A stretch of DNA of 64,000 nucleotides, taken from NCBI RefSeq assembly GCF_020172685.1, contig NZ_CP083986.1, positions 2,730,990 through 2,794,989 of the forward strand. Direction: 5' to 3'. Below are positions 34,781 through 45,887 of this stretch, in pieces. The stretch comes from [Mycobacterium] nativiensis. Lineage in GTDB: Bacteria; Actinomycetota; Actinomycetes; Mycobacteriales; Mycobacteriaceae. Numbering within the stretch: the first letter of the stretch is position 1; each line of letters opens with the position of its first letter. Under the pieces are notes generated by a model. That model was not told the origin of the DNA and searched no databases. It saw only the letters and a list, made by a program, of their open reading frames with translations. A program made the translations under genes and the position numbers.

Positions 34781-35889
34781 CGACCGCTGGCCGCTGCCGC
34801 CGCGGTCGGGGCGCCGGGCGGCGCCGAATGCGGCTGCTGCTGCGGTACCGCATTCACCTGCGGCAGCGGGACGGTCTGCAGCACCCGGTTGATGATGATC
34901 TCCGAGGTGATCTCGTCGGCCAGCGCGTCGTAGGACAGCACCAGGCGGTGCCGCAGCACGTCGGGGATGACCTCGATGACGTCCTGCGGGATCACGTAGT
35001 CGCGCCCGCGCACCAGCGCCAGCGCACGGGACGCGGAGATGATGCCCAGGGATGCGCGCGGCGACGCCCCGAACGACAGCCAGTTCTTCACGTCCGGCAT
35101 GCCGAACTGTTCGGGGTGGCGGGTGGCGGTGATGACCCGGACCACGTAGTCGACCAGCGCGTGGTGCACGAAGTTGTTGGCCGCCAGGGTCTGCAGCCGC
35201 ACCAGGTCACCGGTGCCGAGGATCGGCTTGGGCTCGGGCGGGGTGACCCCCATCCGGTAGATGATCTCGCGTTCTTCTTCCGGCGACGGGTAGCCGACGT
35301 TGATCTTGAACAGGAAGCGGTCACGCTGCGCCTCGGGCAGCGGGTAGACACCTTCGTGCTCGATCGGGTTCTGGGTGGCCATCACCAGGAACGGGTTGGG
35401 CAGCGGGAAGCTCTTGCCGCCGATGGACACCTTGCGCTCCTGCATGACCTCCAGCAACGCCGACTGCACCTTGGCCGGCGCGCGGTTGATCTCGTCGGCC
35501 AACAGGAAGTTGGTCATCACCGGGCCGAGTTCGGTGTCGAACTCCTCACGGCCCTGCCGGTAGATGCGGGTGCCGATGATGTCGGTGGGCACCAGGTCCG
35601 GGGTGAACTGAATGCGGGCGAAGGATCCGCCGACGACCTTGGCGAAGGTCTCCACCGCCAGGGTCTTGGCGACACCGGGCACGCCTTCGAGCAGCACGTG
35701 CCCCTTGGCCAGCAGTCCGACCAGGATGCGCTCGACGAGCTGGTCCTGGCCGACGATGACGCGCTTGACCTCGAAGATGGCCCGCTCCAGCGCGTGTACG
35801 TCGGCGGCCAGACCTGAGCCGGCGCTCGACGCACCCTCCGGGCCGGGGAAACCGCTGGCGCCCGCGGGCGTCCCATCCGATGACGTCAT
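34777..35889 (-). CDS. moxR1: MoxR1 AAA+ ATPase
   Basis: 370 residues from ATG 35889, with GGAGGA seven bases before; a GTG 15 bp upstream is less likely. It is a MoxR-type AAA+ with Walker A (EGVPGVAKT, ~67-75), Walker B LLADEINRAP, sensor MATQNPIEHEG and arginine-rich second sensor region. It has an N-terminal Ala/Gly-rich extension and a Gln/Pro/Ala-rich C-terminus, both low complexity. It probably acts in assembly or maturation of partner proteins encoded next to it. It is the first gene of the trio and lies 133 bp after ripB on the same strand. Confidence 0.94.
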   Translation of the reverse strand: MTSSDGTPAGASGFPGPEGASSAGSGLAADVHALERAIFEVKRVIVGQDQLVERILVGLLAKGHVLLEGVPGVAKTLAVETFAKVVGGSFARIQFTPDLVPTDIIGTRIYRQGREEFDTELGPVMTNFLLADEINRAPAKVQSALLEVMQERKVSIGGKSFPLPNPFLVMATQNPIEHEGVYPLPEAQRDRFLFKINVGYPSPEEEREIIYRMGVTPPEPKPILGTGDLVRLQTLAANNFVHHALVDYVVRVITATRHPEQFGMPDVKNWLSFGASPRASLGIISASRALALVRGRDYVIPQDVIEVIPDVLRHRLVLSYDALADEITSEIIINRVLQTVPLPQVNAVPQQQPHSAPPGAPTAAAAASGR

Positions 35890-36022
35890 CGAGAAATCCT
35901 CCACAAAGGTCGGTCAGACACAGACTGCTTGCTCGACGCTCGGCCGAGGGGCCGCGTTGTGCCCGCGTTTCACTATTCCAGGGTTCGCAGCATCCGTCGA
36001 CGTACGGGCCTGCCCGCGCGCC

Positions 36023-36724
36023 TCAGTACTCGATGATCCGGGTCAGATACGGTGTCATCCCCGCGGTCCGCACCGGGCTGACCACCACTTTCCCGGCGCT
36101 GCCCGAAGCCTCGAGCATCTTGCCGCCGCCGAGGAAGATGGCAACGTGCTGGCCACCCCCGGGGCCCCAGAACAGCAGGTCGCCGCGGCGGGCCTGGTTG
36201 GGTGCGATGTGGCGGCCGGCCTTGTACTGGTCACCGGAGAACCGCGGGATGAGCACCCCGACCCCGGCGAACGCGTAGCGCATCAGGCCCGAGCAGTCGA
36301 AGCCGACCGTCCCCGCCCCGGAGTCGATCCCCTTGCTGGGACCGGTCAGCGATCCACCACCCCAGGAATAGGGCACGCCCATCTGCGAGCCGGCGCGCCG
36401 GATGACGTATTCGATGGCCTGTTTGCCCTGCACCCGCTGGCCGGGCGAGACGTTGGCGACGGCCTCGTCGCCGACGTTGAACCCCAGGCCGGACAGGAAT
36501 TTGCGCCCCAGATCCATGGTGGTCTGGGTGGCGTTCGCGGTGGCCTGCAACGACGCGTTGGCGATCGCCAGCGGATCGCCGGGCGCCCCGGCGCTGATCG
36601 TGGCCGGCAGCGTCGGGTCCCAGCCCGGGTCCGCCGCTGCTTGCCCGGCCAGGCCCAGCATCACCGGGATCGCCACCACCAGCGATCCGATGAGCCGGGA
36701 AAGTCGTAATGAACTCTGTCGCAT
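36023..36724 (-). CDS. ripB: NlpC/P60 peptidoglycan endopeptidase RipB
   Basis: 233 residues from ATG 36724, 11 bp after ripA. A signal peptide covers residues 1-32 (hydrophobic core IGSLVVAIPVMLGLAGQAAAD). The C-terminal NlpC/P60 domain has the catalytic Cys in FDCSGLMRYAF, His in GQHVAIFLG and a third polar residue in KMLEASGS. It cleaves the D-glutamyl-meso-DAP bond of stem peptides. It lacks the long coiled-coil N-domain of RipA. Ortholog of Rv1478. Confidence 0.94.
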   Translation of the reverse strand: MRQSSLRLSRLIGSLVVAIPVMLGLAGQAAADPGWDPTLPATISAGAPGDPLAIANASLQATANATQTTMDLGRKFLSGLGFNVGDEAVANVSPGQRVQGKQAIEYVIRRAGSQMGVPYSWGGGSLTGPSKGIDSGAGTVGFDCSGLMRYAFAGVGVLIPRFSGDQYKAGRHIAPNQARRGDLLFWGPGGGQHVAIFLGGGKMLEASGSAGKVVVSPVRTAGMTPYLTRIIEY

Positions 36725-36735
36725 TCGCTCCGCCG

Positions 36736-38169
36736 TCAGTATTCGATGTATCGGACTACAAAGGGCGTCATGCCGCTCTTGCGCACCGGCGATACCTTCA
36801 CGTTCTGCCCCACGTCGGGGGCCTCGAGCATCAGGCCGTTGCCGAGGTACAGCGTCACGTGCTGGCTGCCGCCCGGGCCGTAGAAGATGACGTCGCCGCG
36901 ACGCGCCATCGCGGCGGGGATCTGGCGCCCCATCTTGTACTGCGAACCCGAGTAGTGCGGCAGCTTGATGCCCACCCCGGCGAAGGCGTAGAGGATCAGC
37001 CCGGAACAGTCGAATCCGACGGTGCCCGAACCGGACCCGATGCCGCGGCCCGGTCCGGCGGCGGTACCACCACCCCACGAGTAGGGCACCCCGCGCTGCG
37101 AGAGCCCACGGCGGATCACGTATTCGGAGGCCTGCTTGCCGTACACCCGCGGGATCTGGCCGTTGTTGATGCCCGTGGAGTCGGGGCGAGCCAGACCAAT
37201 CGACTGCAGGAACTTCTGGCCCAGGTTCGCCGTCACCTGCGCCGAGGTCTGGGAGATCCCGAGCACCTGGTTGATGACCGCGATCGGGTCACCGGGAACG
37301 TCGGCGCTGGGGACCATCGGCAGCGTCGGGTCCCACGGACCGTCCCACTGGTCGCTGCGCTTACCCGGCGCGGCGGCCGGCCCCGCATCCGGGTCAGCGG
37401 GATTGCCCCACCGGTCGCCGTCCGGCGCGCCGGACGACGCGGTGGGCTGCTGCGGACGGGCGGCGGCCAGTCTGGCCTGCGCCTGCTCCCGTTGTGCGGC
37501 CAGCCGGTTGATCTCGACCTGCTGTTCGGCGAACTTGCGGTGGGTGTCGGTGAGCGCGTTCACCGCGGCGTCCTGGCTGGACTGCGCGTCGGCGACGGCC
37601 TGGTCGGCCTTCTGCTTGGCCAGCCGGGCCGCCGACTCCTTGTTGAGCTGCTCGGTGCGCGCCCGCTTCAGGTTGTCCAGCGCCTGCTGGGAGCTGAGCG
37701 CCAGGGTCTGGCCGGCAGCGGCGGTGGCGATCATCTCCGACGGATCGGCCGCGGTCAGGTAGCTGTCGGAGGGTCCGTTGACGTAGGTCGACGCGGCGAA
37801 GGTGTTGAACCGCTTCTGCGCGGCGACGATCGCGGCGTCGGCGTCGGCGATCGCCTGTCGGCCGGTCTGAACGTCGTGTTGGGCGGCGGCTGCGTCGTCG
37901 CGAGCGGTCTGCAGATCCACCAGCGCCTTGTTGACGCCCTCCTTCTGCTGCTGGATCTGTGCGCCCAGGTCCTGCAACTGCTGGTTGGCATCGGCGACGT
38001 CGGCGATCAGCCTGGCGATGCCATCGGGGTCCGATGCCGGTTGGGCCGCCGCCAGCCCGGGGGTGCCCAACAGCATGGCGGCGCTCAGGGCCGACACCAC
38101 TGCGGGCTGGGCGAGCCGGCCGGCCAGACCCGAGGCGAAGCCATCGGAGCCACAGCGGATGCGTCTCAT
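36736..38169 (-). CDS. ripA: Peptidoglycan endopeptidase RipA
   Basis: 477 residues from ATG 38169; the open frame extends upstream without signal-peptide character. Signal peptide (~1-40, ending GLAAAQP), coiled-coil regulatory domain (~45-245, Ala/Gln/Asp-rich heptads), Pro/Gly-rich linker with GPWDPTLP, and NlpC/P60 domain with FDCSGLILYAF (Cys), SQHVTLYLG (His) and LMLEAPD (Glu). RipA works at the division septum and is activated by release of the N-domain. It is followed by ripB. The 244-bp upstream region is AT-rich with GTCAC repeats. Confidence 0.95.
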   Translation of the reverse strand: MRRIRCGSDGFASGLAGRLAQPAVVSALSAAMLLGTPGLAAAQPASDPDGIARLIADVADANQQLQDLGAQIQQQKEGVNKALVDLQTARDDAAAAQHDVQTGRQAIADADAAIVAAQKRFNTFAASTYVNGPSDSYLTAADPSEMIATAAAGQTLALSSQQALDNLKRARTEQLNKESAARLAKQKADQAVADAQSSQDAAVNALTDTHRKFAEQQVEINRLAAQREQAQARLAAARPQQPTASSGAPDGDRWGNPADPDAGPAAAPGKRSDQWDGPWDPTLPMVPSADVPGDPIAVINQVLGISQTSAQVTANLGQKFLQSIGLARPDSTGINNGQIPRVYGKQASEYVIRRGLSQRGVPYSWGGGTAAGPGRGIGSGSGTVGFDCSGLILYAFAGVGIKLPHYSGSQYKMGRQIPAAMARRGDVIFYGPGGSQHVTLYLGNGLMLEAPDVGQNVKVSPVRKSGMTPFVVRYIEY

Positions 38170-38323
38170 TCGGCTTGGATCTCCTCGGACTCGGGGCAGG
38201 CGGCGCCGCGCTTCGGCCGGTGGCAAAAGCACAGGTACAACAGCTGCGCCTTTTGAACCATACGTCACATGAGTCACTAGAGAAACGTTCGTAACAAACT
38301 ACGTCATTGTAATTAAGCTGGTT

Positions 38324-38339
38324 GTGACCAACTAGTGAC
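38324..38339 (-). promoter_or_regulatory. Candidate MtrA-type direct repeat upstream of ripA
   Basis: On the minus strand GTCACT and GTCACA lie 11 bp apart, one helical turn, about 155 bp before the ripA start. M. tuberculosis MtrA binds paired GTCACA-like boxes and controls ripA (recalled). The surrounding 38278-38413 is AT-rich with further imperfect palindromes, also close to the 3' end of the Rv1476-like gene. Confidence 0.35.
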
Positions 38340-38413
38340 CTAGCAATTTGCTACGAGCCAAATATCGACAACTATCAGTTGCCCGAATGATGAAGCCTCA
38401 GTTAGTAACTGAG

Positions 38414-38965
38414 CTATTCAGCAGCGTCAGCGAGTTCCGAAGCACGTTTGCTGCGCCGTTGCAGGAATCGCGTGCCCACAGCCGCTGCCGCGACCCCGAC
38501 CAACAGCGCAACAGTGAGGCCGGTCCACGGCAGATCGGGGGCCGTCAGCTCATTGAGGAAATTCTGCGCAGACACCACCGGATCACCCGTTTTGGCGTGA
38601 TCCTCGGCGGCCTCGAGCTTGGACCGGTGGAACTGCCCGCTGTAGCTGCCGACGTAGTTGGTGCTGAGCACCAACACCGTGGATTCCGGGTGGTCATAGC
38701 CCACCACCGTGGCGACATCACGCAGCGCGGTGTCCATACCGGGGTTGCTGGCCACCTCGACGATCTTCAGGTCGATGCCATCACGGCCGGCTTGCGCCAC
38801 CACGTCTCGCAGTGCCGGCACGTCAGCCGCCGGTGCACTGACCCCGTCGGCGGCGACGGCGACCTTGACCAGCGCCATGCAGTCGTCGGGCGGCGTGGCC
38901 GGATCGAGGCCGACGGTGATGCAGAGCTCACCGGGAATGTAGGCCGGCGGGTGCTGGATCGTCAC
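38414..38965 (-). CDS. Membrane-anchored conserved protein (Rv1476-like)
   Basis: 183 residues from GTG 38965 (VTIQHPPAYIPGELC); GTG 38989 is possible. It has an N-terminal soluble domain with a TPM-like look (ATVVGYDHPESTVLVLSTNYVGSYSGQFHRSKLEAAEDHAKTGDP) and one C-terminal TM helix (~153-172) followed by an RRSKRASELAD tail. This is the order found in M. tuberculosis Rv1476, between ripA and acn. It diverges from acn, so their control regions overlap, including an IdeR-like box. Function unknown. Confidence 0.82.
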   Translation of the reverse strand: MTIQHPPAYIPGELCITVGLDPATPPDDCMALVKVAVAADGVSAPAADVPALRDVVAQAGRDGIDLKIVEVASNPGMDTALRDVATVVGYDHPESTVLVLSTNYVGSYSGQFHRSKLEAAEDHAKTGDPVVSAQNFLNELTAPDLPWTGLTVALLVGVAAAAVGTRFLQRRSKRASELADAAE

Positions 38966-38989
38966 GGTTGACGACGGTATCAACCCCAC

Positions 38990-39008
38990 TCAGGTGAGGT
39001 GAACCTTA
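38990..39008 (+). promoter_or_regulatory. IdeR/DtxR-like iron box before acn
   Basis: TCAGGTGAGGTGAACCTTA matches the 19-bp consensus TTAGGTTAGGCTAACCTAA at 14 positions. It lies 90 bp before the acn start and 25 bp before the start of the divergent Rv1476-like gene. It would give iron-dependent control of aconitase, a [4Fe-4S] enzyme. Confidence 0.5.
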
Positions 39009-39015
39009 CTTTATA

Positions 39016-39031
39016 CAGGACAATCGTACTG
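39016..39031 (+). promoter_or_regulatory. AcnR operator
   Basis: CAGGACAATCGTACTG fits the reported AcnR consensus CAGNACnnnCGTACTG exactly. It sits 67 bp before acn, whose downstream neighbour encodes the AcnR-type TetR repressor. The next gene thus represses the operon it belongs to. Confidence 0.75.
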
Positions 39032-39097
39032 TTAGAGTTATCGCGCCTGTCGGCGCGGACCCGTCGATGGATGAGAACTCAATCTCGGGGAGTTGAA

Positions 39098-41932
39098 GTG
39101 ACCAGCACAGATTCGGTGAACTCGTTCGGAGCCCGCGACACCCTGGTAGTCGGTGACAACGAGTATCAGATCTACCGCCTCGACGCCGTCCCCGGCACCG
39201 AGAAACTCCCCTACAGCCTCAAGGTGCTGGCCGAGAACCTGTTGCGCACCGAAGACGGCGCCAACATCACCAAGGACCACATCAACGCGATCGCCAACTG
39301 GGATCCGTCCGCCGAGCCCAGCGTGGAGATCCAGTTCACCCCGGCCCGCGTGATCATGCAGGACTTCACCGGTGTGCCCTGCGTCGTCGACCTGGCCACC
39401 ATGCGTGAGGCCGTCACCGCCCTGGGTGGCGACCCGAACAAGGTCAACCCGCTCTCGCCCGCCGAGATGGTCATCGACCACTCCGTCATCCTCGATGTCT
39501 TCGGCACCGCCAACGCCTTCGAGCGCAACGTCGAGCTGGAGTACCAGCGCAACGCCGAGCGCTACCAGTTCCTGCGTTGGGGCCAGGGCGCTTTCGACGA
39601 CTTCAAGGTCGTCCCGCCGGGCACCGGCATCGTGCACCAGGTCAACATCGAGTACCTGGCGCGGACTGTGATGGTGCGTGACCGGGTGGCGGGCGGGAAG
39701 ACCGTCAGCCAGGCCTACCCCGACACCTGCGTCGGAACCGACAGCCACACCACCATGCAGAACGGCCTGGGTGTGCTGGGCTGGGGCGTGGGCGGCATCG
39801 AGGCCGAGGCCGCCATGCTGGGCCAGCCGGTGTCGATGCTGATCCCCCGGGTCGTCGGCTTCAAGCTGACCGGCGGGATCCAGCCGGGCGTCACCGCCAC
39901 CGACGTGGTGCTCACCGTCACCGACATGCTGCGCCGCCACGGCGTGGTCGGCAAGTTCGTCGAGTTCTACGGCAAGGGCGTCGCCGAGGTGCCGCTGGCC
40001 AACCGCGCCACCCTGGGCAACATGAGCCCCGAATTCGGCTCCACCTGCGCGATCTTCCCGATCGACGAAGAGACCATCAACTACCTGCGCCTGACCGGCC
40101 GCACCGACGAGCAGCTCGCGTTGGTCGAGGCCTACGCCAAGGCCCAGGGCATGTGGCACAACCCGGACCACGAGCCGGCCTTCTCCGAATACCTGGAGCT
40201 GGACCTGTCCACCGTGGTCCCGTCGATCGCCGGCCCGAAGCGCCCGCAGGACCGAATCCTGTTGGCGGAGAGCAAGATCGCGTTCCGCAAAAACATCCAC
40301 GAGTACACCAACGACGCGGTGGCCGAGAAGGCCCCGACCGGCGTCACCAAGGTCGGTGGCGAGGCCAAGCTGTCGTTCGCCGAGGATGACGCCGTCGACG
40401 TGCAGAACGCCGCCAAGGGCTCGCAGGGCCGTCCGAGCAAGCCCGTGTTCATCGCCTCGGCCGAGCACGGCGAGTTCATCCTCGACCACGGCGCCGTCGC
40501 GGTCGCGGGTATCACCTCCTGCACCAACACCTCCAACCCGTCGGTGATGATCGGCGCGGCCCTGCTGGCCCGCAACGCCGTCGAGAAGGGCCTGTCGTCC
40601 AAGCCGTGGGTGAAGACCAACATGGCGCCGGGCTCGCAGGTGGTCACCGACTACTACGAGAAGGCCGGCCTGTGGCCCTACCTGGAGAAGCTCGGCTTCT
40701 ACCTGGGCGGCTACGGCTGCACCACGTGCATCGGTAACACCGGCCCGCTGCCCGAGGAGATCTCCAAGGCGGTCAACGAGGAAGACCTGACCGTCACCGC
40801 GGTGCTGTCGGGTAACCGCAACTTCGAAGGCCGCATCTCCCCCGACGTCAAGATGAACTACCTGGCGTCCCCGCCGCTGGTCATCGCCTACGCGCTGGCC
40901 GGCACCATGGACTTCGACTTCGAGACTGACGCGTTGGGCAAGGACCACGACGGCAACGACGTCTTCCTGCGCGACATCTGGCCGTCGGCCCAGGAGATCG
41001 ACGACACCATCAAGTCCACCATCAGCCAGGACATGTTCCGCAAGTCCTACGCCGATGTGTTCAAGGGCGACGACAACTGGCGCAACCTGCCGACCCCGGA
41101 CGGCGACACCTTCGCTTGGGACGACGCGTCGACCTACGTGCGCAAGGCCCCGTACTTCGACGGCATGGAGATGGAGCCCGAGCCGGTCTCTGACATCAAG
41201 GGCGCTCGGGTGATGGCGCTGCTGGGCGACTCGGTCACCACCGACCACATCAGCCCGGCCGGCCCGATCAAGCCCGGCACCCCGGCCGCGGACTACCTGG
41301 ACGCCCACGGTGTGGCGCGCAAGGACTACAACTCGCTGGGCAGCCGTCGCGGCAACCACGAGGTCATGGTCCGCGGCACCTTCGCCAACATCCGCCTGCA
41401 GAACCGGGTGCTGGACACCATCGGCCTGGAGGGCACCCAGGGTGGCTACACCCGGGACTTCACCCAGGAGGGTGGCCCGAAGGAGTTCATCTACAACGCC
41501 TGCATGAACTACCAGAAGGCCGGCATCCCGCTGGTCGTGCTGGGCGGCAAGGAATACGGTTCCGGCTCGTCGCGTGACTGGGCGGCCAAGGGCACCACGC
41601 TGCTGGGCGTCAAGGCCGTGATCACGGAGTCCTTTGAGCGCATCCACCGCTCGAACCTGATTGGTATGGGCGTGATCCCGCTGCAGTTCCCGGCCGGAGA
41701 GTCCGCCAAGACGCTGGGCCTGGACGGCACCGAGACCTTCGACATCGTCGGTGTCGAGGAACTCAACACCGGCAAGACCCCGAAGACGGTCAAGGTCACC
41801 GCCACCAAGGCTGATGGATCTCGTACTGAGTTTGATGCGGTGGTGCGCATCGACACCCCCGGTGAGGCCGACTATTACCGCAACGGCGGCATCCTGCAGT
41901 ACGTGCTGCGCAACATGCTGACCTCGAAGTAG
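39098..41932 (+). CDS. acn: Aconitate hydratase A
   Basis: 944 residues from GTG 39098, with GGGGAG upstream. It converts citrate to isocitrate through cis-aconitate in the TCA cycle; apo-forms can bind RNA. The [4Fe-4S] ligands are in SCTNTSNPS and [12 protein letters not shown]. Substrate residues are in [25 protein letters not shown] and the swivel domain has [15 protein letters not shown]. Ortholog of Rv1475c. It is followed by acnR 23 bp later; upstream lie an IdeR-like box and a perfect AcnR box. Confidence 0.97.
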   Translation: MTSTDSVNSFGARDTLVVGDNEYQIYRLDAVPGTEKLPYSLKVLAENLLRTEDGANITKDHINAIANWDPSAEPSVEIQFTPARVIMQDFTGVPCVVDLATMREAVTALGGDPNKVNPLSPAEMVIDHSVILDVFGTANAFERNVELEYQRNAERYQFLRWGQGAFDDFKVVPPGTGIVHQVNIEYLARTVMVRDRVAGGKTVSQAYPDTCVGTDSHTTMQNGLGVLGWGVGGIEAEAAMLGQPVSMLIPRVVGFKLTGGIQPGVTATDVVLTVTDMLRRHGVVGKFVEFYGKGVAEVPLANRATLGNMSPEFGSTCAIFPIDEETINYLRLTGRTDEQLALVEAYAKAQGMWHNPDHEPAFSEYLELDLSTVVPSIAGPKRPQDRILLAESKIAFRKNIHEYTNDAVAEKAPTGVTKVGGEAKLSFAEDDAVDVQNAAKGSQGRPSKPVFIASAEHGEFILDHGAVAVAGITSCTNTSNPSVMIGAALLARNAVEKGLSSKPWVKTNMAPGSQVVTDYYEKAGLWPYLEKLGFYLGGYGCTTCIGNTGPLPEEISKAVNEEDLTVTAVLSGNRNFEGRISPDVKMNYLASPPLVIAYALAGTMDFDFETDALGKDHDGNDVFLRDIWPSAQEIDDTIKSTISQDMFRKSYADVFKGDDNWRNLPTPDGDTFAWDDASTYVRKAPYFDGMEMEPEPVSDIKGARVMALLGDSVTTDHISPAGPIKPGTPAADYLDAHGVARKDYNSLGSRRGNHEVMVRGTFANIRLQNRVLDTIGLEGTQGGYTRDFTQEGGPKEFIYNACMNYQKAGIPLVVLGGKEYGSGSSRDWAAKGTTLLGVKAVITESFERIHRSNLIGMGVIPLQFPAGESAKTLGLDGTETFDIVGVEELNTGKTPKTVKVTATKADGSRTEFDAVVRIDTPGEADYYRNGGILQYVLRNMLTSK

Positions 41933-41955
41933 CCTGCGTAGGCGGCGAGCTCCTG

Positions 41956-42519
41956 ATGCCCAGGGTCAGCGAGGATCACCTGGCGGCCCGGCGCCGTCAG
42001 ATCCTTGATGGCGCCCGGCGCTGCTTCGCCGCCTACGGCTACGACGGGGCCACCGTCCGGCGGCTGGAGCAGACGGTCGGACTGTCGCGGGGCGCGATCT
42101 TCCATCACTTCCGCGACAAGGACACGCTGTTCTTCGCGTTGGCTCATGAGGACGCCCAGCGGATGGCCGATGTCGTCTCGCGCGAGGGCCTGATCGGCGT
42201 GATGCGGGACATGCTGGCGGCGCCGGAACAGTTCGACTGGCTGGCCACCCGGCTGGAGATCGCGCGCAAGCTGCGCCACGACCCCGAGTTCAGTCGCGGG
42301 TGGGCCGAGCGGTCAGCCGAATTGTCCGCTGCGGCAACGGATCGACTCAGCCGGCAGAAGCAGGCCGGACGACTGCGCGACGACGTGCCCAGCGACGCGT
42401 TGCACTGCTACCTGGATCTGGTGCTCGACGGCCTGGTGGCGCGGCTGGCCTCCGGCGAGGACCCGCAGCGACTGTCCGCGGTCCTCGACCTGGTGGAGGA
42501 TTCGGTGCGGCAGCGCTGA
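41956..42519 (+). CDS. acnR: TetR-family repressor of aconitase, AcnR
   Basis: 187 residues. The N-terminal HTH reads RRRQILDGARRCFAAYGYDGATVRRLEQTVGLSRGAIFHHFRDKDTLF (~12-58). Ligand domain Ala/Arg-rich with FDWLATRLEIARKLRHDPEF. It lies 23 bp downstream of acn as in corynebacteria and M. tuberculosis (Rv1474c), where AcnR represses acn. The cognate operator is present before acn. Confidence 0.93.
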   Translation: MPRVSEDHLAARRRQILDGARRCFAAYGYDGATVRRLEQTVGLSRGAIFHHFRDKDTLFFALAHEDAQRMADVVSREGLIGVMRDMLAAPEQFDWLATRLEIARKLRHDPEFSRGWAERSAELSAAATDRLSRQKQAGRLRDDVPSDALHCYLDLVLDGLVARLASGEDPQRLSAVLDLVEDSVRQR

Positions 42520-42533
42520 TTTCGCCGCTGCTC

Positions 42534-42597
42534 GCGCGAGCGTGCAGAGATGTCCGTGCCCACCTGCGATTTGCCGTACAACTGTGCACGCTCGCGC
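42534..42597. terminator. Inverted repeat between convergent acnR and the small HTH gene
   Basis: GCGCGAGCGTGCA (42534-42546) pairs exactly with 42585-42597, enclosing a 38-nt loop. It occupies nearly all of the 90-bp gap between the two convergent genes and can act for both directions. It may alternatively be a dispersed mycobacterial palindrome. Confidence 0.5.
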
Positions 42598-42609
42598 AGG
42601 AGGCGACCG

Positions 42610-42810
42610 CTAGCGGGATCGGGTGCGGTGGTTGGGTCCACCGCGGCTGCGCATAGCAGCGCCCGATTCCCGCAACAGACTGTGCACCGAGCCGTAGGAC
42701 CGCCCGGTCGACGCCGCCAGGGTGCGAATACTGGCGCCGCCCTCGTAGGCGCTGCGCAGTTCGACAAGCAGTCGATCACGCAGCTTGTTCGGCTTCGTTG
42801 CTGTTGCCAC
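42610..42810 (-). CDS. Small helix-turn-helix protein (Rv1473A-like)
   Basis: 66 residues: basic, with an HTH of the form LRDRLLVELRSAYEGGASIRTLAASTGRSYGSVHSLLRESG. The tail RSRGGPNHRTRSR is strongly basic. It matches the short M. tuberculosis Rv1473A gene (63 residues by memory) at the same place, downstream of the ABC-F gene (118-bp gap). A likely DNA-binding protein related to recombinase-type HTH domains; the target is unknown. Confidence 0.85.
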   Translation of the reverse strand: MATATKPNKLRDRLLVELRSAYEGGASIRTLAASTGRSYGSVHSLLRESGAAMRSRGGPNHRTRSR

Positions 42811-42928
42811 GTCCCCTCACCATCCCCTCGCCGGCCCCAACGGGTTCAGCGTAGGAAGACGATGTCGCCACCGGGCGACTTTGGGTGAAATCCCGGTGGA
42901 TCGCCGTTAAACGACCGGCAGCAAACTG

Positions 42929-44563
<1,635 letters not shown>

Positions 44564-44612
44564 GCGCGCCACTCCTCCTCATCGCTCCGCAGGCTCCGCT
44601 CTGCATCGTCGC
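44564..44612 (-). repeat. Short interspersed mycobacterial element carrying the ABC-F ribosome site
   Basis: Minus-strand sequence of the type GACGATGCAGAGCGGAGCC...GCGATGAGGAGGAGTGGCGC. I recognise this kind of GATGCAGAGCG/GATGAGGAGGAG motif as frequent between mycobacterial genes. It supplies the GAGGAGGAG that initiates the ABC-F gene. The identification as a dispersed repeat is from memory; no second copy is in this window. Confidence 0.45.
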
Positions 44613-44652
44613 TGGCGCAAATCACGCGCGCCTAACTCCTGTCGTGTTATTG

Positions 44653-45486
44653 CTACTTATCGTCAGTGAAGGCCGGTGGGCGTTTCTCGGCGCGCGCAGC
44701 GACGGCTTCCTCGAAGTTGCTGGTCAGCAGGCGCACGTAGAGCTGTCCGAGCCCCTCGGCCTGCATGTGCCCCTCCAGACTACCGGCGTCGAGTCCGCTC
44801 CAGAGCGTGCGCTTGGTCAATTCGGTCCCCGGTCGGGAGAATCCGGCGATCCGCTCGGCCAGCTCGTAGCAGGTCTCCAGCAGGTCCGGCTGCTCGACCA
44901 CCCGCGATACCAGGCCGATCCGCTCGGCCTCTGCGGCGTCGACGTCGCGGCCGGTGAGCATGATCTCAAAGGCCCGCGAGGCGCCGATGGCCCGGGGCAG
45001 CAGATAGCTCAGGCCCAGCTCGCTGGCGGTCAGCCCGTTGTTGATGCCGGCCGCCCGGAAGTATGCCTCGGATGCGGCGACCCGGATGTCGGCCGCCAAC
45101 GCCAGGCACAGTCCGCCGCCGATGGCGGCGCCGTTGACCGCGGCGATCACCGGCTGATGCAGCCGGCGCAGCGCCAGGATGATGTCGTCGAGCAGCTCCA
45201 TCGACCGCAGCCCGAAGGCCGGTCGGGTCAGGCCGGCCACATTCGGCACCGACCCGGCCGACTTGTGGTCGGCGCCCGAGGAGAATCCCCGACCCGCTCC
45301 GGTCAGCACGACCACCCGTACCGAGTTGTCGTAGCTGATCTCCGACAGCACCTCGCGCAGCGGCACCATGACGTCGAACGCCATCGAGTTCATCCGCTCC
45401 GGACGGTTCAGCGTGATCAGGGCGACCTGCGGACGCGGGCGGTCGACCAGGACGAATTCGGAGCCGTGCTGGGATGCGGTGGTCAC
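44653..45486 (-). CDS. echA12: Enoyl-CoA hydratase/isomerase family protein EchA12
   Basis: 277 residues from GTG 45486. It has a crotonase fold: oxyanion-hole segments GRGFSSGADHKS (~66) and AAIGGGLCLALAADIRVA (~117). The Glu pair usual for hydration is not clearly present (AAGINNGLTASELGLSYLLPRAIG), so an isomerase or other crotonase reaction is possible. Ortholog of Rv1472; 26 bp after the thioredoxin gene and before ABC-F in the same direction, a likely operon. Confidence 0.9.
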   Translation of the reverse strand: MTTASQHGSEFVLVDRPRPQVALITLNRPERMNSMAFDVMVPLREVLSEISYDNSVRVVVLTGAGRGFSSGADHKSAGSVPNVAGLTRPAFGLRSMELLDDIILALRRLHQPVIAAVNGAAIGGGLCLALAADIRVAASEAYFRAAGINNGLTASELGLSYLLPRAIGASRAFEIMLTGRDVDAAEAERIGLVSRVVEQPDLLETCYELAERIAGFSRPGTELTKRTLWSGLDAGSLEGHMQAEGLGQLYVRLLTSNFEEAVAARAEKRPPAFTDDK

Positions 45487-45512
45487 GGATGCACGCTATC
45501 GCGTGCGGGCCG

Positions 45513-45887
45513 TCAGACCTGGTCGGGCTGGTCCTGTGCCTGTTGTGCCGCCACTGCTGCCTCCAGGTCGAGGTCTTTGACCTGCTGGACGAGGTGCTCC
45601 AACGCCGCGGGTGGCAGCGCGCCGGCCTGGTTGAACACCAGCGTGCCCTTCTTGAACGCCATCAGGGTGGGAATGGACCGGATCTCGGCTGCGGCGGCCA
45701 GCTGCTGCTCGGCCTCGGTGTCGACCTTGGCGAACACCACGTCCGGGTGGTTCTCCGAGGCTGCCGCGAACGTCGGCGCGAACGATCGGCACGGCCCGCA
45801 CCAGGAGGCCCAGAAATCGACGAGGACGATGTCATTGCCGGCGATGGTTTCTTCGAATTGCGCGGAGGTCAGGTCTTGAGTTGCCAT
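45513..45887 (-). CDS. trxB1: Thioredoxin
   Basis: 124 residues from ATG 45887. Classic thioredoxin: VLVDFWASWCGPCRSFAP with WCGPC at 29-33, the cis-Pro in IRSIPTLMAFKKG, and an extended C-terminal helix ending QQAQDQPDQV. Position next to echA12 corresponds to M. tuberculosis Rv1471 (named trxB1, a thioredoxin); the family itself is certain but the symbol rests on synteny. It may be the first gene of the trx-echA12-ABC-F run. Confidence 0.93.
   Translation of the reverse strand: MATQDLTSAQFEETIAGNDIVLVDFWASWCGPCRSFAPTFAAASENHPDVVFAKVDTEAEQQLAAAAEIRSIPTLMAFKKGTLVFNQAGALPPAALEHLVQQVKDLDLEAAVAAQQAQDQPDQV

Noticed and set aside
39038..41647. Minus-strand open frame of 869 codons over aconitase
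   Set aside because: Aconitase motifs are unambiguous on the plus strand; the reverse frame is low-complexity Gly/Val/Arg/His.
42520..42609. Small RNA between acnR and the HTH gene
   Set aside because: The only signal is an inverted repeat, sufficiently explained as a bidirectional terminator.
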